A DNA stretch of 42,500 nt from Aeromonas rivipollensis (lineage in GTDB: Bacteria > Pseudomonadota > Gammaproteobacteria > Enterobacterales > Aeromonadaceae): NCBI RefSeq assembly GCF_037811135.1, contig NZ_CP149130.1:4380001-4422500 (forward strand), in the 5' to 3' direction. The position numbers and the translations under genes were made by a program. Every line of letters begins with the position of its first letter. Within the stretch, counting starts at the first letter, position 1. The notes under the pieces were generated by a model that did no database searches, was not told the DNA's origin, and was given only the letters and a program-made list of their open reading frames with translations. Below are positions 1-8,045 of the stretch, piece after piece.

Positions 1-13
1 TGAGGAGGCCGAG

Positions 14-553
14 ATGGACTTGCGACTGAGATCCTACAAAGGAAAACGCCCACAACTGGGCAAACGGGTATATGTGGACCCCTGCGCCACCCTGGTGGGA
101 GACATAGTGCTCGGCGACGATGCCAGCATCTGGCCCCTAGTGGCGGCACGGGGGGACGTGAACCACATTCGCATCGGCGCCCGCAGCAATGTACAGGACG
201 GCACTGTTCTTCACCTCAGCCGCAGGAGCACCGCCAATCCCGACGGTTATCCCCTGCTGATCGGGGAAGACGTCACCGTGGGCCACAAGGCCATGCTGCA
301 CGGCTGCACCATAGGCAACCGGGTGCTGGTCGGCATGGGGGCCATACTGCTGGATGGGGTGGTCGTCGAGGATGATGTGATGATAGGTGCCGGCTCTCTG
401 GTGCCACCGGGCAAGCGGCTCGCATCCGGCTTTCTCTACATGGGGAACCCGGCCAAGCAGGCGCGGCCGCTCAAGCCGGCAGAGATTGCCTTTCTGAAGA
501 CCTCGGCCGACAACTACGTCCTGCTCAAGGATGAGTATCTGCAAGAGGCTTGA
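14..553 (+). CDS. yrdA: Gamma-class carbonic anhydrase-like hexapeptide protein
   Basis: A 179-residue left-handed beta-helix protein of the gamma carbonic anhydrase / YrdA family, close to the usual length (about 180). The sequence shows hexapeptide-type repeats through the middle and the metal-ligand histidine pattern: a His in GTVLHLS and two in VGHKAMLHG. These are the residues that hold the catalytic metal between subunits of the trimer. The family is cytoplasmic; some members interconvert CO2 and bicarbonate, but many YrdA homologues have no proven activity. The start is supported by a strong Shine-Dalgarno (GAGGAGG) directly upstream. A TGA at positions 1-3 may end an upstream gene outside the window. 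The gene ends just before a bidirectional hairpin shared with polA. Family assignment is firm; enzymatic activity is inferred. Confidence 0.9.
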   Translation: MDLRLRSYKGKRPQLGKRVYVDPCATLVGDIVLGDDASIWPLVAARGDVNHIRIGARSNVQDGTVLHLSRRSTANPDGYPLLIGEDVTVGHKAMLHGCTIGNRVLVGMGAILLDGVVVEDDVMIGAGSLVPPGKRLASGFLYMGNPAKQARPLKPAEIAFLKTSADNYVLLKDEYLQEA

Positions 554-575
554 GACAGACAGAGAACGGAAACAA

Positions 576-600
576 GAAGCCCGGCATGCTGCCGGGCTTC
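576..600. terminator. Bidirectional terminator between yrdA and polA
   Basis: A perfect 10-bp stem (GAAGCCCGGC / GCCGGGCTTC) with a 5-base loop lies between the convergent yrdA and polA genes. T-rich sequence follows on each side, so it probably serves both genes. Confidence 0.8.
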
Positions 601-636
601 TCTACTTATATAGCTAGCCAATCACTGTGGTCAGGA

Positions 637-3393
637 TCAGTGGGCCTGATCCCAGTTGTCACCGGTTCCGGCTTCCACCACCAGCGGCACATGCAGCTCG
701 GCTGCCGCGGACATCTTCTCCTTGATGAGGGCGATGTACTCCTCCAGCTTCTCCTCGCGGATCTCGAACACCAGTTCATCGTGAACCTGCATCAGCATGT
801 GGATGGAGCCATCGGTAATGCCCCGGATCCAGCCATCGACGGCGATCATGGCGCGCTTGATGATGTCGGCGGCCGTGCCCTGCATGGGAGCGTTGATCGC
901 CGCCCGCTCCGCCGCCTTGCGCAGGCCGGCGTTGCGGGACTTGATGTCCGGCAGGTAGAGGCGACGGCCGAACAGGGTCTCGACATAGCCCTGGGCTTCC
1001 GCCTGCTGGCGGGTGCGCTCCATGTACTCCAGCACGCCCGGGTAGCGTTCGAAGTAGAGATCCATGTACTTCTGCGCCTCGGCACGGCCGATCCCCAGCT
1101 GCTTGGCCAGACCGAAGGCACTCATGCCATAGATGAGGCCGAAGTTGATCGCCTTGGCGCTGCGGCGCATGTCTGTGGTGACCGCATCGAGCGCCGCGCC
1201 GAACACCTCGGCGGCGGTCGCCTTGTGGATGTCCTTGCCCTCGGCAAAGGCGGTCAGCAAGCCCTGGTCACCGGAGAGGTGCGCCATGATGCGCAGCTCA
1301 ATCTGGGAATAGTCCGCCGCCACCAGCTTGTAACCGGCGCTCGGGATGAAGGCCTGCCGGATCCGGCGCCCCTGCTCGTTGCGCACAGGGATGTTCTGCA
1401 GGTTGGGATCGGTGGAGGAGAGCCGGCCGGTCGCCGCCACCGCCTGATGATAGGAGGTGTGCACCCGCCCGGTCTGGGGCTTGATCATCAGCGGCAGCTT
1501 GTCGGTATAGGTGGACTTGAGCTTGGCGAGACCGCGGTGCTCCATCAGCAGGCGCGGCAGATCATAGGTCTCCGCCAATTCCGCCAGCACCTCTTCGGCG
1601 GTGGACGGGGCGCCCTTGGGGGTCTTCTTGAGGACGGGCAGCCCCAGCTTGACGAACAGTATCTCGCCGAGCTGCTTGGGCGAGGAGAGGTTGAACTCCT
1701 GCCCGGCCAGCTCGTGCGCCTGCCGCTCCAGCTCCGCCAGACGTACTTCGATCTCCTGGCTCTGCTGGTGCAGCAACTTGGGATCTATGGTGGTACCCAT
1801 CAGCTCCATCCTGGCCAGCACCGGCAGCAGGGGCAGTTCGATCTCGGTGAATACCTTGGCAAGCGTGGGCTGTTTGCTCAGTTCGCCCCACAGCGTCTGG
1901 TGCAGGCGCAGGGTGATGTCGGCATCTTCCGCCGCATAGGGTGCGGCCTGCTCCAGTTCGATCTGGTTGAAGGTGAGCTGCTTGGCCCCCTTGCCGGCGA
2001 TCTCTTCGAACGAGATGGTGTCGACGCCCAGATACTTCCTGGCCAGGGAGTCCATGTCGTGGCGGCTGGCGGTGGAGTTGAGCACATAGGATTCGAGCAT
2101 GGTGTCGAAGGCGATGCCCTGCAGATCGATGCCGTGGTTCTGCAGCACGTTGCGATCGTACTTGAGGTTCTGGCCAATCTTTGGACGAGCAGGATCTTCC
2201 AGCAGCGGCTTGAGCTTGCCCAGCACCTGCTGTTCGGTCAGCTGGGTCGGCGCCCCCAGATAGTCGTGGCCGAAGGGAACATAGGCCGCCTTGCCCGGCT
2301 CGATGGCGAACGACACGCCGACCACTCGCGCCTCCATGTAGTCGAGACTGGTGGTCTCGGTGTCGAAGGCAAACAGTGGCGCCGCCTGCAACTGTGCCAG
2401 CCAGTCGTCGAACTCGGCCTCCTCCAGGATGCAGCGGTAGTCGGTTTCGATGACGGCAACAGGAGCAGCGGCATCATCAGCGACCTCTTCCTGCCCGGCG
2501 CCCTCTTCACCACCGGACTCCAGCTCCTTGATCAGGTTCCGCAGTTCGTACTCACGGTAGACCGCCAGCAGGGACTCCTTATCGATCGGGCCCAGCTCCA
2601 GCTCTTCGAGACTCTGCTCCAGCGCCACGTCGGTCTTGATGGTTGCCAGCTGGTAGGAGAGGCGTACCTGCTCTTCCTGCTCGCGGAACTTGTCGGCAAA
2701 CGCCTTGGAGCCACGAAAGCCGAGGGCGGCGACCTTGTCCAGGTTGGCGGCGATCTGATCGATGCTGCCTATCCCCTGCAACAGCGCCTGGGCCGTCTTC
2801 TCACCCACCCCTGCCATGCCGGGAATGTTGTCCACCTTGTCACCCATCAGGGCCAGGTAGTCGATGATGAGCTCGGGGGGCACGCCGAACTTCTCGATCA
2901 CCCCTTCCCGATCGGTCTTCACATCCTTCATGGTGTCGATCAGGGTGACATGGTCGGAGACCAGCTGCGCCATGTCCTTGTCGCCGGTGCTGATGAGCAC
3001 GGGCAGCTGTTTCTCGGTCGCCTGGCGGGCGAGCGTGCCGATCACGTCGTCGGCCTCGACCCCTTCGACCATCAGGAAGGGGAAGCCCATCGCCTTGATC
3101 ATCTGGTGAATGGGAGCGACCTGGCTGCGCAGATCGTCCGGCATGCTGGCGCGGGTCGCCTTGTACTCCGGGTAGATGTCGTCACGGAAGGTCTTGCCCT
3201 TGGCGTCGAACACCACGGCCACATGGCTGTCGGGGTATTGCTTGCGCAGGCTGCGCATCATGTTGGCCATCACCCGGACGGCGCCGCTTGGCAAACCGGT
3301 CGATGTGCGCAGATCGGCCTGCTGGGAGGCGAAGAAGGCGCGATAAAGATATGAAGAGCCGTCGACCAAGATAAGGGGATTGCTAGGGGCCAT
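637..3393 (-). CDS. polA: DNA polymerase I
   Basis: A 918-residue family A DNA polymerase (E. coli PolA is 928). In order: an N-terminal 5'-3' exonuclease domain (opens [20 protein letters not shown]; metal-binding Asp cluster and helix-hairpin-helix around [14 protein letters not shown]), a 3'-5' proofreading domain with intact DxE ([12 protein letters not shown]), and a polymerase domain with motif A ([10 protein letters not shown]), the O-helix ([14 protein letters not shown]) and motif C ([10 protein letters not shown]). All three activities should be present. It fills gaps and removes primers in replication and repair. The start at 3393 is chosen because homology begins there and AGGA lies about 8 bases upstream; the frame stays open a further 20 codons, but without homology. 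Two DnaA-box-like sites lie about 105-170 bases upstream. No spf (Spot 42) sequence follows the gene, unlike in E. coli. Confidence 0.98.
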   Translation of the reverse strand: MAPSNPLILVDGSSYLYRAFFASQQADLRTSTGLPSGAVRVMANMMRSLRKQYPDSHVAVVFDAKGKTFRDDIYPEYKATRASMPDDLRSQVAPIHQMIKAMGFPFLMVEGVEADDVIGTLARQATEKQLPVLISTGDKDMAQLVSDHVTLIDTMKDVKTDREGVIEKFGVPPELIIDYLALMGDKVDNIPGMAGVGEKTAQALLQGIGSIDQIAANLDKVAALGFRGSKAFADKFREQEEQVRLSYQLATIKTDVALEQSLEELELGPIDKESLLAVYREYELRNLIKELESGGEEGAGQEEVADDAAAPVAVIETDYRCILEEAEFDDWLAQLQAAPLFAFDTETTSLDYMEARVVGVSFAIEPGKAAYVPFGHDYLGAPTQLTEQQVLGKLKPLLEDPARPKIGQNLKYDRNVLQNHGIDLQGIAFDTMLESYVLNSTASRHDMDSLARKYLGVDTISFEEIAGKGAKQLTFNQIELEQAAPYAAEDADITLRLHQTLWGELSKQPTLAKVFTEIELPLLPVLARMELMGTTIDPKLLHQQSQEIEVRLAELERQAHELAGQEFNLSSPKQLGEILFVKLGLPVLKKTPKGAPSTAEEVLAELAETYDLPRLLMEHRGLAKLKSTYTDKLPLMIKPQTGRVHTSYHQAVAATGRLSSTDPNLQNIPVRNEQGRRIRQAFIPSAGYKLVAADYSQIELRIMAHLSGDQGLLTAFAEGKDIHKATAAEVFGAALDAVTTDMRRSAKAINFGLIYGMSAFGLAKQLGIGRAEAQKYMDLYFERYPGVLEYMERTRQQAEAQGYVETLFGRRLYLPDIKSRNAGLRKAAERAAINAPMQGTAADIIKRAMIAVDGWIRGITDGSIHMLMQVHDELVFEIREEKLEEYIALIKEKMSAAAELHVPLVVEAGTGDNWDQAH

Positions 3394-3497
3394 GAAATCG
3401 TCCTGCCAGGAATAAACAGTCGCTAGGATGCCACAGGGCCCGCGGCACACCAAGGGGCTGGCCGCCTCCCATTCGTACCATTAAGCACCCTCCAACC

Positions 3498-3506
3498 TGT
3501 GGATAA
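3498..3506 (-). promoter_or_regulatory. DnaA box (perfect consensus) upstream of polA
   Basis: Read on the minus strand this is TTATCCACA, the high-affinity DnaA box, about 105 bases upstream of the polA start codon. DnaA has been reported to stimulate polA expression in E. coli, so a regulatory site is plausible. Binding here is inferred. Confidence 0.6.
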
Positions 3507-3552
3507 CTCTGTGCTCAAAAATGGACTCATGGCTGCACCATGGTGGCAAAGC

Positions 3553-3561
3553 TGTGGATTA
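3553..3561 (-). promoter_or_regulatory. Second DnaA-box-like site upstream of polA
   Basis: On the minus strand this reads TAATCCACA, one mismatch from TTATCCACA, in the same orientation as the perfect box and 55 bases further upstream of polA. A single mismatch is common by chance, so the support comes mainly from the pairing. Confidence 0.4.
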
Positions 3562-3625
3562 AAAACAAAAAGATCATATAAAACAGTGCATTGAGATCGT
3601 AAAAACAAACCATGAGGCCTTCATC

Positions 3626-3639
3626 ATGATCTCGATCAA
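3626..3639. promoter_or_regulatory. FNR-like palindrome upstream of elbB
   Basis: The sequence ATGAT-CTCG-ATCAA matches the FNR dyad TTGAT-N4-ATCAA at nine of ten positions. It lies about 155 bases before elbB and 233 before polA. FNR is the anaerobic regulator of gammaproteobacteria. Which gene it would control, and whether it is bound, cannot be told from sequence. Confidence 0.4.
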
Positions 3640-3793
3640 TGTGGAAAAAAATTCAAGGGGGTCAACGAGGCAGGATCCAAAACGAAACAATCCTAGCACA
3701 GCAAGATGACTTGACCAGTGGAGGGCGAACGATAACCATACAAAAGTACAACAATCTACCCTGGCTCACATTTTCAACAACGAGGAGTCTGCC

Positions 3794-4444
3794 ATGAAAA
3801 AAGTGGCCGTGATCTTGAGTGGCTGTGGCGTGTTTGATGGCGCCGAGATCCATGAAGCCGTCATCAGCCTGCTGGCACTGGCCCGTCAGGGCGCCACCAC
3901 CCAGTGCTTCGCGCCCGACGTGCCTCAATTGCACGTCATCAACCACCTGACCGGCGAGGTGAGCGAGGGGGAGAGCCGCAACGTGCTGGTCGAGGCTGCC
4001 CGTATCTGCCGTGGCCAGATCAGGAATGTGGCCGAGCTGGATGCGGCCGATTTCGATGCCCTGCTGGTGCCCGGTGGCTTTGGCGCCGCCAAGAATCTGT
4101 GCGACTTCGCCGTCCAGGGTGCAAACTGCCAGATCCAGCCCGATGTGCTGAAGGCGTGCCAGAGCTTTGCCAGGGCCCGCAAACCGGCGGCCTACATCTG
4201 CATAGCGCCAGCCATGATACCCCTCATCTATGGCGCCGGCACCCTGGCCACCATAGGCCATGACGAGGGCGCCGCCAACGCCATCGAAGCCATGGGAGGC
4301 AGCCATCTCAACTGCCCGGTCAGCGAGTTCGTGGTGGATCAGGAACGCAAGGTCATCTCGACTCCCGCTTATATGCTGGCAAACAACATAGTGGAAGCGG
4401 CCGATGGCATAGAGAAGACGGTCAAGCAGCTGCTCACTATGTAG
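3794..4444 (+). CDS. elbB: ElbB, DJ-1/PfpI-like glyoxalase
   Basis: A 216-residue member of the ElbB branch of the DJ-1/PfpI superfamily, the usual size for the family. It opens MKKVAVILSGCGVFDGAEIH, which is diagnostic of ElbB. The nucleophile-elbow region LLVPGGFGAAKNLCDFA and the later YICIAPAMIPLI carry the conserved glycine and cysteine residues. E. coli ElbB is a cytoplasmic protein with weak glyoxalase activity, historically linked to isoprenoid synthesis; its true substrate is uncertain. The start has a strong GAGGAG site six bases upstream. The gene is monocistronic and converges on zapB, with a shared hairpin terminator between them. Possible FNR control is suggested by the upstream palindrome. 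Confidence 0.93.
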   Translation: MKKVAVILSGCGVFDGAEIHEAVISLLALARQGATTQCFAPDVPQLHVINHLTGEVSEGESRNVLVEAARICRGQIRNVAELDAADFDALLVPGGFGAAKNLCDFAVQGANCQIQPDVLKACQSFARARKPAAYICIAPAMIPLIYGAGTLATIGHDEGAANAIEAMGGSHLNCPVSEFVVDQERKVISTPAYMLANNIVEAADGIEKTVKQLLTM

Positions 4445-4460
4445 CACCCGGCCGGAAAAC

Positions 4461-4489
4461 AAGCGGGCCGCTCAAAGAGCGGCCCGCTT
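4461..4489. terminator. Bidirectional terminator between elbB and zapB
   Basis: A 13-bp perfect stem (AAGCGGGCCGCTC / GAGCGGCCCGCTT) with an AAA loop lies between two convergent genes. A-rich sequence precedes it and a short T run follows. The position fits termination of both transcripts. Confidence 0.82.
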
Positions 4490-4513
4490 TCATTCCAGTC
4501 AGTCAAGACGGGA

Positions 4514-4723
4514 TCAGATGGCATCGCCCATCTGGTCCATCTTGCCCAGCAGGGCGCGCAGACGTTCCTGCCAGGCAACGTGCTCGTTGCGCAGCTGATG
4601 GTTCTCGTCTTGCAGCTTGTTGTTCTGCTCTTTCAGCTCGTCCAGCTCCATTTTCAGCAGGGAGATGTTGTCGACGGCGGATTGTACTTTGGATTCGAGT
4701 TGCTCAAGGACTTCTAGTGACAT
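4514..4723 (-). CDS. zapB: Cell division protein ZapB
   Basis: A 69-residue, almost entirely coiled-coil protein ([14 protein letters not shown]..., then heptad-rich [15 protein letters not shown]). It matches ZapB, the FtsZ-ring-associated factor that, with ZapA and MatP, links the division ring to the chromosome terminus. E. coli ZapB is 81 residues, so this copy is slightly short. The frame is open far upstream, but homology begins at 4723. ACAGG lies seven bases before that ATG, while an alternative ATG at 4729 is too close to it. The gene stands alone and converges on elbB. Confidence 0.93.
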   Translation of the reverse strand: MSLEVLEQLESKVQSAVDNISLLKMELDELKEQNNKLQDENHQLRNEHVAWQERLRALLGKMDQMGDAI

Positions 4724-4958
4724 ATGCATACCTGTATGTTCAATTGCGATGCCCCACAGGGGGCGATTCAAGCGCGTGAAGCCAGCATACCCTGATGCGC
4801 TCGGCACAAACAAGCCAACGCGTTGCAAAATGCGCCCTCCGTGCCGGTATTGCTTAAATATGCGTCGGATTTTCTCGCAGGGGGCAGGAACCGCGATCCG
4901 GGACGCCCGCCGCCGCGTCACGGCCCCCAGCGAACCGGATCCTCTCCCACCCTAAGCA

Positions 4959-6239
4959 TCAGCCATGCAGGGCGATGAAGCCCCCCATCAGCAGACAGGC
5001 CACCCCGTACATCAGCAGTCCGTAGAGCAGGTTCCAGCGCAGCAGCAGCCCGGCGCTCAGGTTGTAGCGAGAGGCCAGCGCCAGGTTGGAGCCGGACAGC
5101 GGGCTGGTGCCGGTGGCGAGCCCCCACCCCAGAAGGAAGCACATGCCGAGCAGGCTGGGATCCGGTGACAGCGGCCACAACAAGGGGGCCACCCCCGAGA
5201 TGCTGATGAGGGGATGCACGCCTATGATGGCGACCAGGAAGATAAGCAGCAGGGTGAGGGATGCCTCAAGCCAGCCGAAGTGGTTGAACAGCGGCAGACC
5301 GTGACCGGCACCGAAGTCGATGACAGAGAGGGCGCTGTTGATGCCGGCAGCCAGCAGGCCAGCCCCCAGAAACAGCACCAGCTGGCCGCCGATGGCGGGG
5401 AAACGCTCCACCACCTGTCGCTTGAGGGCCGCCCCGCGTCCCTGGCCTGGCATGAAGAGCAGTGCCAGCAAGGGGGCCACCAGCGCGATCACCGCCAGAA
5501 TGCTGAGCCCGGGCCAGAGCCTGTGTATCAGCAGCACCAGCAGCGCCAGGGTCACCGGCAACCCCAGGGTCTGCAACCTCAGGGGATAGCCTTCGAAGTC
5601 TGCCACCCCGAGCCGCTCCACCTGCCAGGCCGTCAGTCCCATGGCCAGCAGGGCGGCAAGAATGCCAAACGGCAGTATGCTGGCCAGCTGCAGGCCGGGG
5701 GCGTAAGTGAGGGCCACCGCCATGGCGACGAAGAAGGGTGACCAGAAGGCAGCGGCGCAGAAGATCCGGCTCAGCACCATGACCTGGCGCCGCTCAAGGG
5801 TACCATTGCGCTCCAGCCGATCGCCGATGATGAAGAGCACAGAAAGGTTGATGACGGCACCGAGCAGGTTGAGGCTGGCCATGGTGCTCCACAGCCCCTT
5901 GCGACCGGACCAGGAGGCGGCGCCGGTCAGCAGACCCGAGGTGGCGAGGTTGAGGGTGCTGACGGCGGCAAACATGGTGAGCATGTTGATGTTGGGCAGC
6001 AGCCAATCCCCGGGACTGAGGCTGGCCCCGCGCCACCAGGAGAAGATCAGCAGCAGCAGTGCCGCCCCATAGAGCGCCAGTGCCTGACGACGGGCGGCGC
6101 CCACCAGCCAGGGCCAGGTGAGCAGGGAGGCGGCCCAGGCTGCGACGGCGGCCGGCCAGGGGGAGAATCCCAGATAGAGGTGCAGCAGGTTGAGCAGCCA
6201 CATCCCCAGGATCAGATAGCCTGACCAGCGCTTGACCAT
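4959..6239 (-). CDS. Polytopic membrane permease, ion-transporter-like
   Basis: A 426-residue, very hydrophobic protein with about eleven to twelve predicted membrane helices. It resembles the large ion-transporter / anion-permease families: two halves each with a glycine/serine-rich stretch, the second being GLATGTSPLSGSNLALASRY near residue 380, a likely substrate-binding hairpin. The substrate cannot be read from sequence. It is the third gene of a minus-strand run fieF-cysE-permease and begins 21 bases after the cysE stop, so co-transcription is likely. This suggests, but does not prove, a role in sulfur, metal or organic-anion transport. GAGG lies seven bases before the ATG. Being a transporter is secure; the family is only tentative. 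Confidence 0.7.
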   Translation of the reverse strand: MVKRWSGYLILGMWLLNLLHLYLGFSPWPAAVAAWAASLLTWPWLVGAARRQALALYGAALLLLIFSWWRGASLSPGDWLLPNINMLTMFAAVSTLNLATSGLLTGAASWSGRKGLWSTMASLNLLGAVINLSVLFIIGDRLERNGTLERRQVMVLSRIFCAAAFWSPFFVAMAVALTYAPGLQLASILPFGILAALLAMGLTAWQVERLGVADFEGYPLRLQTLGLPVTLALLVLLIHRLWPGLSILAVIALVAPLLALLFMPGQGRGAALKRQVVERFPAIGGQLVLFLGAGLLAAGINSALSVIDFGAGHGLPLFNHFGWLEASLTLLLIFLVAIIGVHPLISISGVAPLLWPLSPDPSLLGMCFLLGWGLATGTSPLSGSNLALASRYNLSAGLLLRWNLLYGLLMYGVACLLMGGFIALHG

Positions 6240-6260
6240 ACAACGGCCTCGGTCAGGGGA

Positions 6261-7040
6261 TCAGAGACACTGATCCATGTCCAGGGAGGGTTTGTCGCAC
6301 TCGGGTCGGCCCACTATCTTGGCGGGCACGCCGGCGACCGTGGTGTGGGGTGGCACCGGATTGATCACCACGCTGCCGGCCCCTATCTTGGCGCCGACCC
6401 CCACCTCTATGTTGCCGAGCACCTTGGCGCCCGCCCCTATCATCACCCCTTCGCGGATCTTGGGATGGCGGTCGCCACTCTCCTTGCCGGTGCCCCCCAG
6501 GGTCACGCTCTGCAGGATGGAGACGTCGTTCTCGATCACCGCGGTCTCCCCGACCACTATGCCGGTGGCGTGGTCAAACATGATGCCCTTGCCGATCCGC
6601 GCGGCCGGGTGCACGTCGACCCCGAACACTACTGAGATCTGGTTTTGCAGGTAGAGCGCCAGCGAGCGACGCCCCTGGCGCCACAGCCAGTTGGCGACCC
6701 GGTAGCCCTGGAGGGCATGGAACCCCTTGAGGTAGAGCAGCGGCGTCGAGAAGAGGTCGACGGCGGGATCCCTGTCCTGCACGGCGCAGATGTCGGCGGC
6801 CACAGCGGCCAGCAACTCGGGTTCGCTGCGCAGGGCCAGCTCGATCACCTCGCGCAGGGCAATGGCCGGCATTGTGGTGCTGTCGAGCTTGTTGGCGAGC
6901 TGGAAGCTCAGCGCCGAGCGCAGATCACTGTGATTGAGAATGGTGGAGTGAAAGAAGCTGGCCAGCATGGGCTCCTGGGCCGCCATGCTCTGCGCTTCCT
7001 GCTGAATTTTTTGCCACGTCTGGGCAACCAGATCATCCAT
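6261..7040 (-). CDS. cysE: Serine O-acetyltransferase, short C-terminal form
   Basis: A 259-residue serine acetyltransferase that makes O-acetylserine from serine and acetyl-CoA, the first step of cysteine synthesis. The N-terminal helical domain (residues 1-135) is followed by the left-handed beta-helix with the catalytic region FDHATGIVVGETAVI and the acetyl-CoA loop GGTGKESGDRHPKI. Its C-terminus is unusual: it stops at DKPSLDMDQCL, whereas E. coli CysE (273 residues) continues and ends in a Gly-Asp-Gly-Ile tail that docks into the CysK active site. The other frames after the stop do not restore such a tail, so a recent frameshift is unlikely. The gene begins 8 bases after the fieF stop, so it is probably translated from the fieF transcript. 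Confidence 0.95.
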   Translation of the reverse strand: MDDLVAQTWQKIQQEAQSMAAQEPMLASFFHSTILNHSDLRSALSFQLANKLDSTTMPAIALREVIELALRSEPELLAAVAADICAVQDRDPAVDLFSTPLLYLKGFHALQGYRVANWLWRQGRRSLALYLQNQISVVFGVDVHPAARIGKGIMFDHATGIVVGETAVIENDVSILQSVTLGGTGKESGDRHPKIREGVMIGAGAKVLGNIEVGVGAKIGAGSVVINPVPPHTTVAGVPAKIVGRPECDKPSLDMDQCL

Positions 7041-7048
7041 GTTGCAGC

Positions 7049-7960
7049 CTACTGTTGTTCAGGGTGAGTGCCTTGTTGTTCTTTTGTCAGCACCGAGATG
7101 GGGTCCATGTGAATGATCACCTCCATCCGCTCAAAGGACTGGCGGACCGCCAGTTCAGCCTCGTCGGCTATCTGATGGGCCTGGACCAGGGGCAGTTGAT
7201 CATCCAGTTCCAGATGCAGCTGCACGAAGCGGGTCGGCCCGGATTGACGGGTACGCAGATCATGTACGCCATGCACCCCCTCTACGGCACAGCAGAGCGC
7301 CATTATTCTCGCTTGTTCTTCCTCTGGCAACTGACGATCGAGCAGGGCCTGTACCGATTCGTAGCCAATATGGGCGGCCCCCCACACCAGGAATAGCCCG
7401 ATCAGGATGGCAAACAGGCCATCGGCCCAGTGCCACCCCTGCCCCGCCATCACCAGCGCCACCAGGACACCGGCATTGAGCAGCAAGTCCGAGCGGTAGT
7501 GCAGCATGTCGGCCTTGATGGCCACGCTGTTGGTCTTGCGAATGACGAGACTCTGGAAGCTCACCAGCAGCAATGTCAGCAGGATGGAGCCGGCACTGAC
7601 CCAGATCCCGGCCTCGAGCCGCACCACGGGAACCTGGTTCAGCATCGACGAGATGCCATGCATCATCAGCAGCAGGGCAGAGCCCGAGATGAAGGCCGAC
7701 TGGATCAGACCCGCCAGGGACTCCGCCTTGCCATGGCCGAAGCGATGCTCCTCGTCGGCGGGGGCCAGTGCATACCGGATGGCCAGCAGGTTGATGATGG
7801 AGGCGCTCACATCCATGAAGGAGTCGGTGAGGGACGCCAGCAGGCTGGAAGAGTCCGTCATCAACCAGGCGATCAGCTTGCCCAGGATCAGCAGAGTGGC
7901 GGTGACGACCGCCGCCGTGCTGGCCAGGGTGACCCAGCGGGAATAGTGTTGGTGGCTCAA
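7049..7960 (-). CDS. fieF: Ferrous-iron/zinc efflux transporter FieF
   Basis: A 303-residue cation diffusion facilitator (E. coli FieF/YiiP is 300). It exports Fe(II)/Zn(II) from the cytoplasm by proton exchange as a dimer. Six membrane helices are visible. Metal-site residues sit in LLASLTDSFMDVSAS (helix 2) and KADMLHYRSD (helix 5), with FGHGKAESLAGL after helix 2 and the cytoplasmic domain beginning near RQLPEEEQ. The frame is open far upstream, antisense to cpxR, but homology starts at a TTG codon at 7960 (TTG-AGC-CAC) with GAGG ten bases before it. No ATG is available nearby, so a TTG start is likely and may lower expression. The gene is divergent from cpxR, as in E. coli but without cpxP between. 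Confidence 0.92.
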   Translation of the reverse strand: MSHQHYSRWVTLASTAAVVTATLLILGKLIAWLMTDSSSLLASLTDSFMDVSASIINLLAIRYALAPADEEHRFGHGKAESLAGLIQSAFISGSALLLMMHGISSMLNQVPVVRLEAGIWVSAGSILLTLLLVSFQSLVIRKTNSVAIKADMLHYRSDLLLNAGVLVALVMAGQGWHWADGLFAILIGLFLVWGAAHIGYESVQALLDRQLPEEEQARIMALCCAVEGVHGVHDLRTRQSGPTRFVQLHLELDDQLPLVQAHQIADEAELAVRQSFERMEVIIHMDPISVLTKEQQGTHPEQQ

Positions 7961-7990
7961 AACCGGCTTTCCTCTGACGCGTAAAAACTT

Positions 7991-7996
7991 ATTATA
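7991..7996 (-). promoter_or_regulatory. Candidate -10 element for the fieF-cysE operon
   Basis: On the minus strand a perfect TATAAT lies 30 bases upstream of the fieF TTG start. No good -35 element is seen at 16-18 bases, so an activator may be needed. A single GTAAA, a CpxR half-site motif, lies next to it at 7981-7985, but no second half-site follows at the usual spacing. Confidence 0.4.
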
Positions 7997-8045
7997 CCCT
8001 GACCCGAACCTCAGTTTGGCGTGCAAAATCAACGGAGTGACCCGA

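Larger units (their letters stand above)
3394..3793. other. Gene-free divergent regulatory region, polA / elbB
   Basis: Four hundred bases with no convincing gene. They separate polA (leftward) from elbB (rightward). Visible elements are a perfect TTATCCACA DnaA box (3498-3506), a one-mismatch copy (3553-3561), an FNR-like palindrome (3626-3639), A/T-rich tracts at 3560-3612 and a GAGGAG ribosome site just before elbB. The only open frames here lack ribosome sites and family features. No promoter matches the sigma70 consensus well; a weak TTGGTG-17-CATCCT pair on the minus strand lies just upstream of polA. Confidence 0.6.

Noticed and set aside
550..3354. A very long plus-strand open frame (934 codons) opposite polA
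   Set aside because: It is the antisense shadow of polA, produced by GC-rich codon bias. Its translation is low-complexity His/Gly/Leu/Gln-rich and has no family features. The same holds for long frames opposite plsB, rep, hldD, wahA and others.
3394..3793. Spot 42 (spf) small RNA near polA
   Set aside because: E. coli has spf downstream of polA. The conserved spf 5' sequence is not found on either strand here, and the downstream side holds only a terminator and yrdA.
4730..4958. Possible small gene between zapB and the permease
   Set aside because: Only an upstream extension of the zapB frame and shadows are open; no ribosome site or homology supports a gene.
7961..8045. Full CpxR binding site in the fieF-cpxR gap
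   Set aside because: Only one GTAAA half-site (7981-7985) is present; no second half-site at the expected spacing, so a box is not called.
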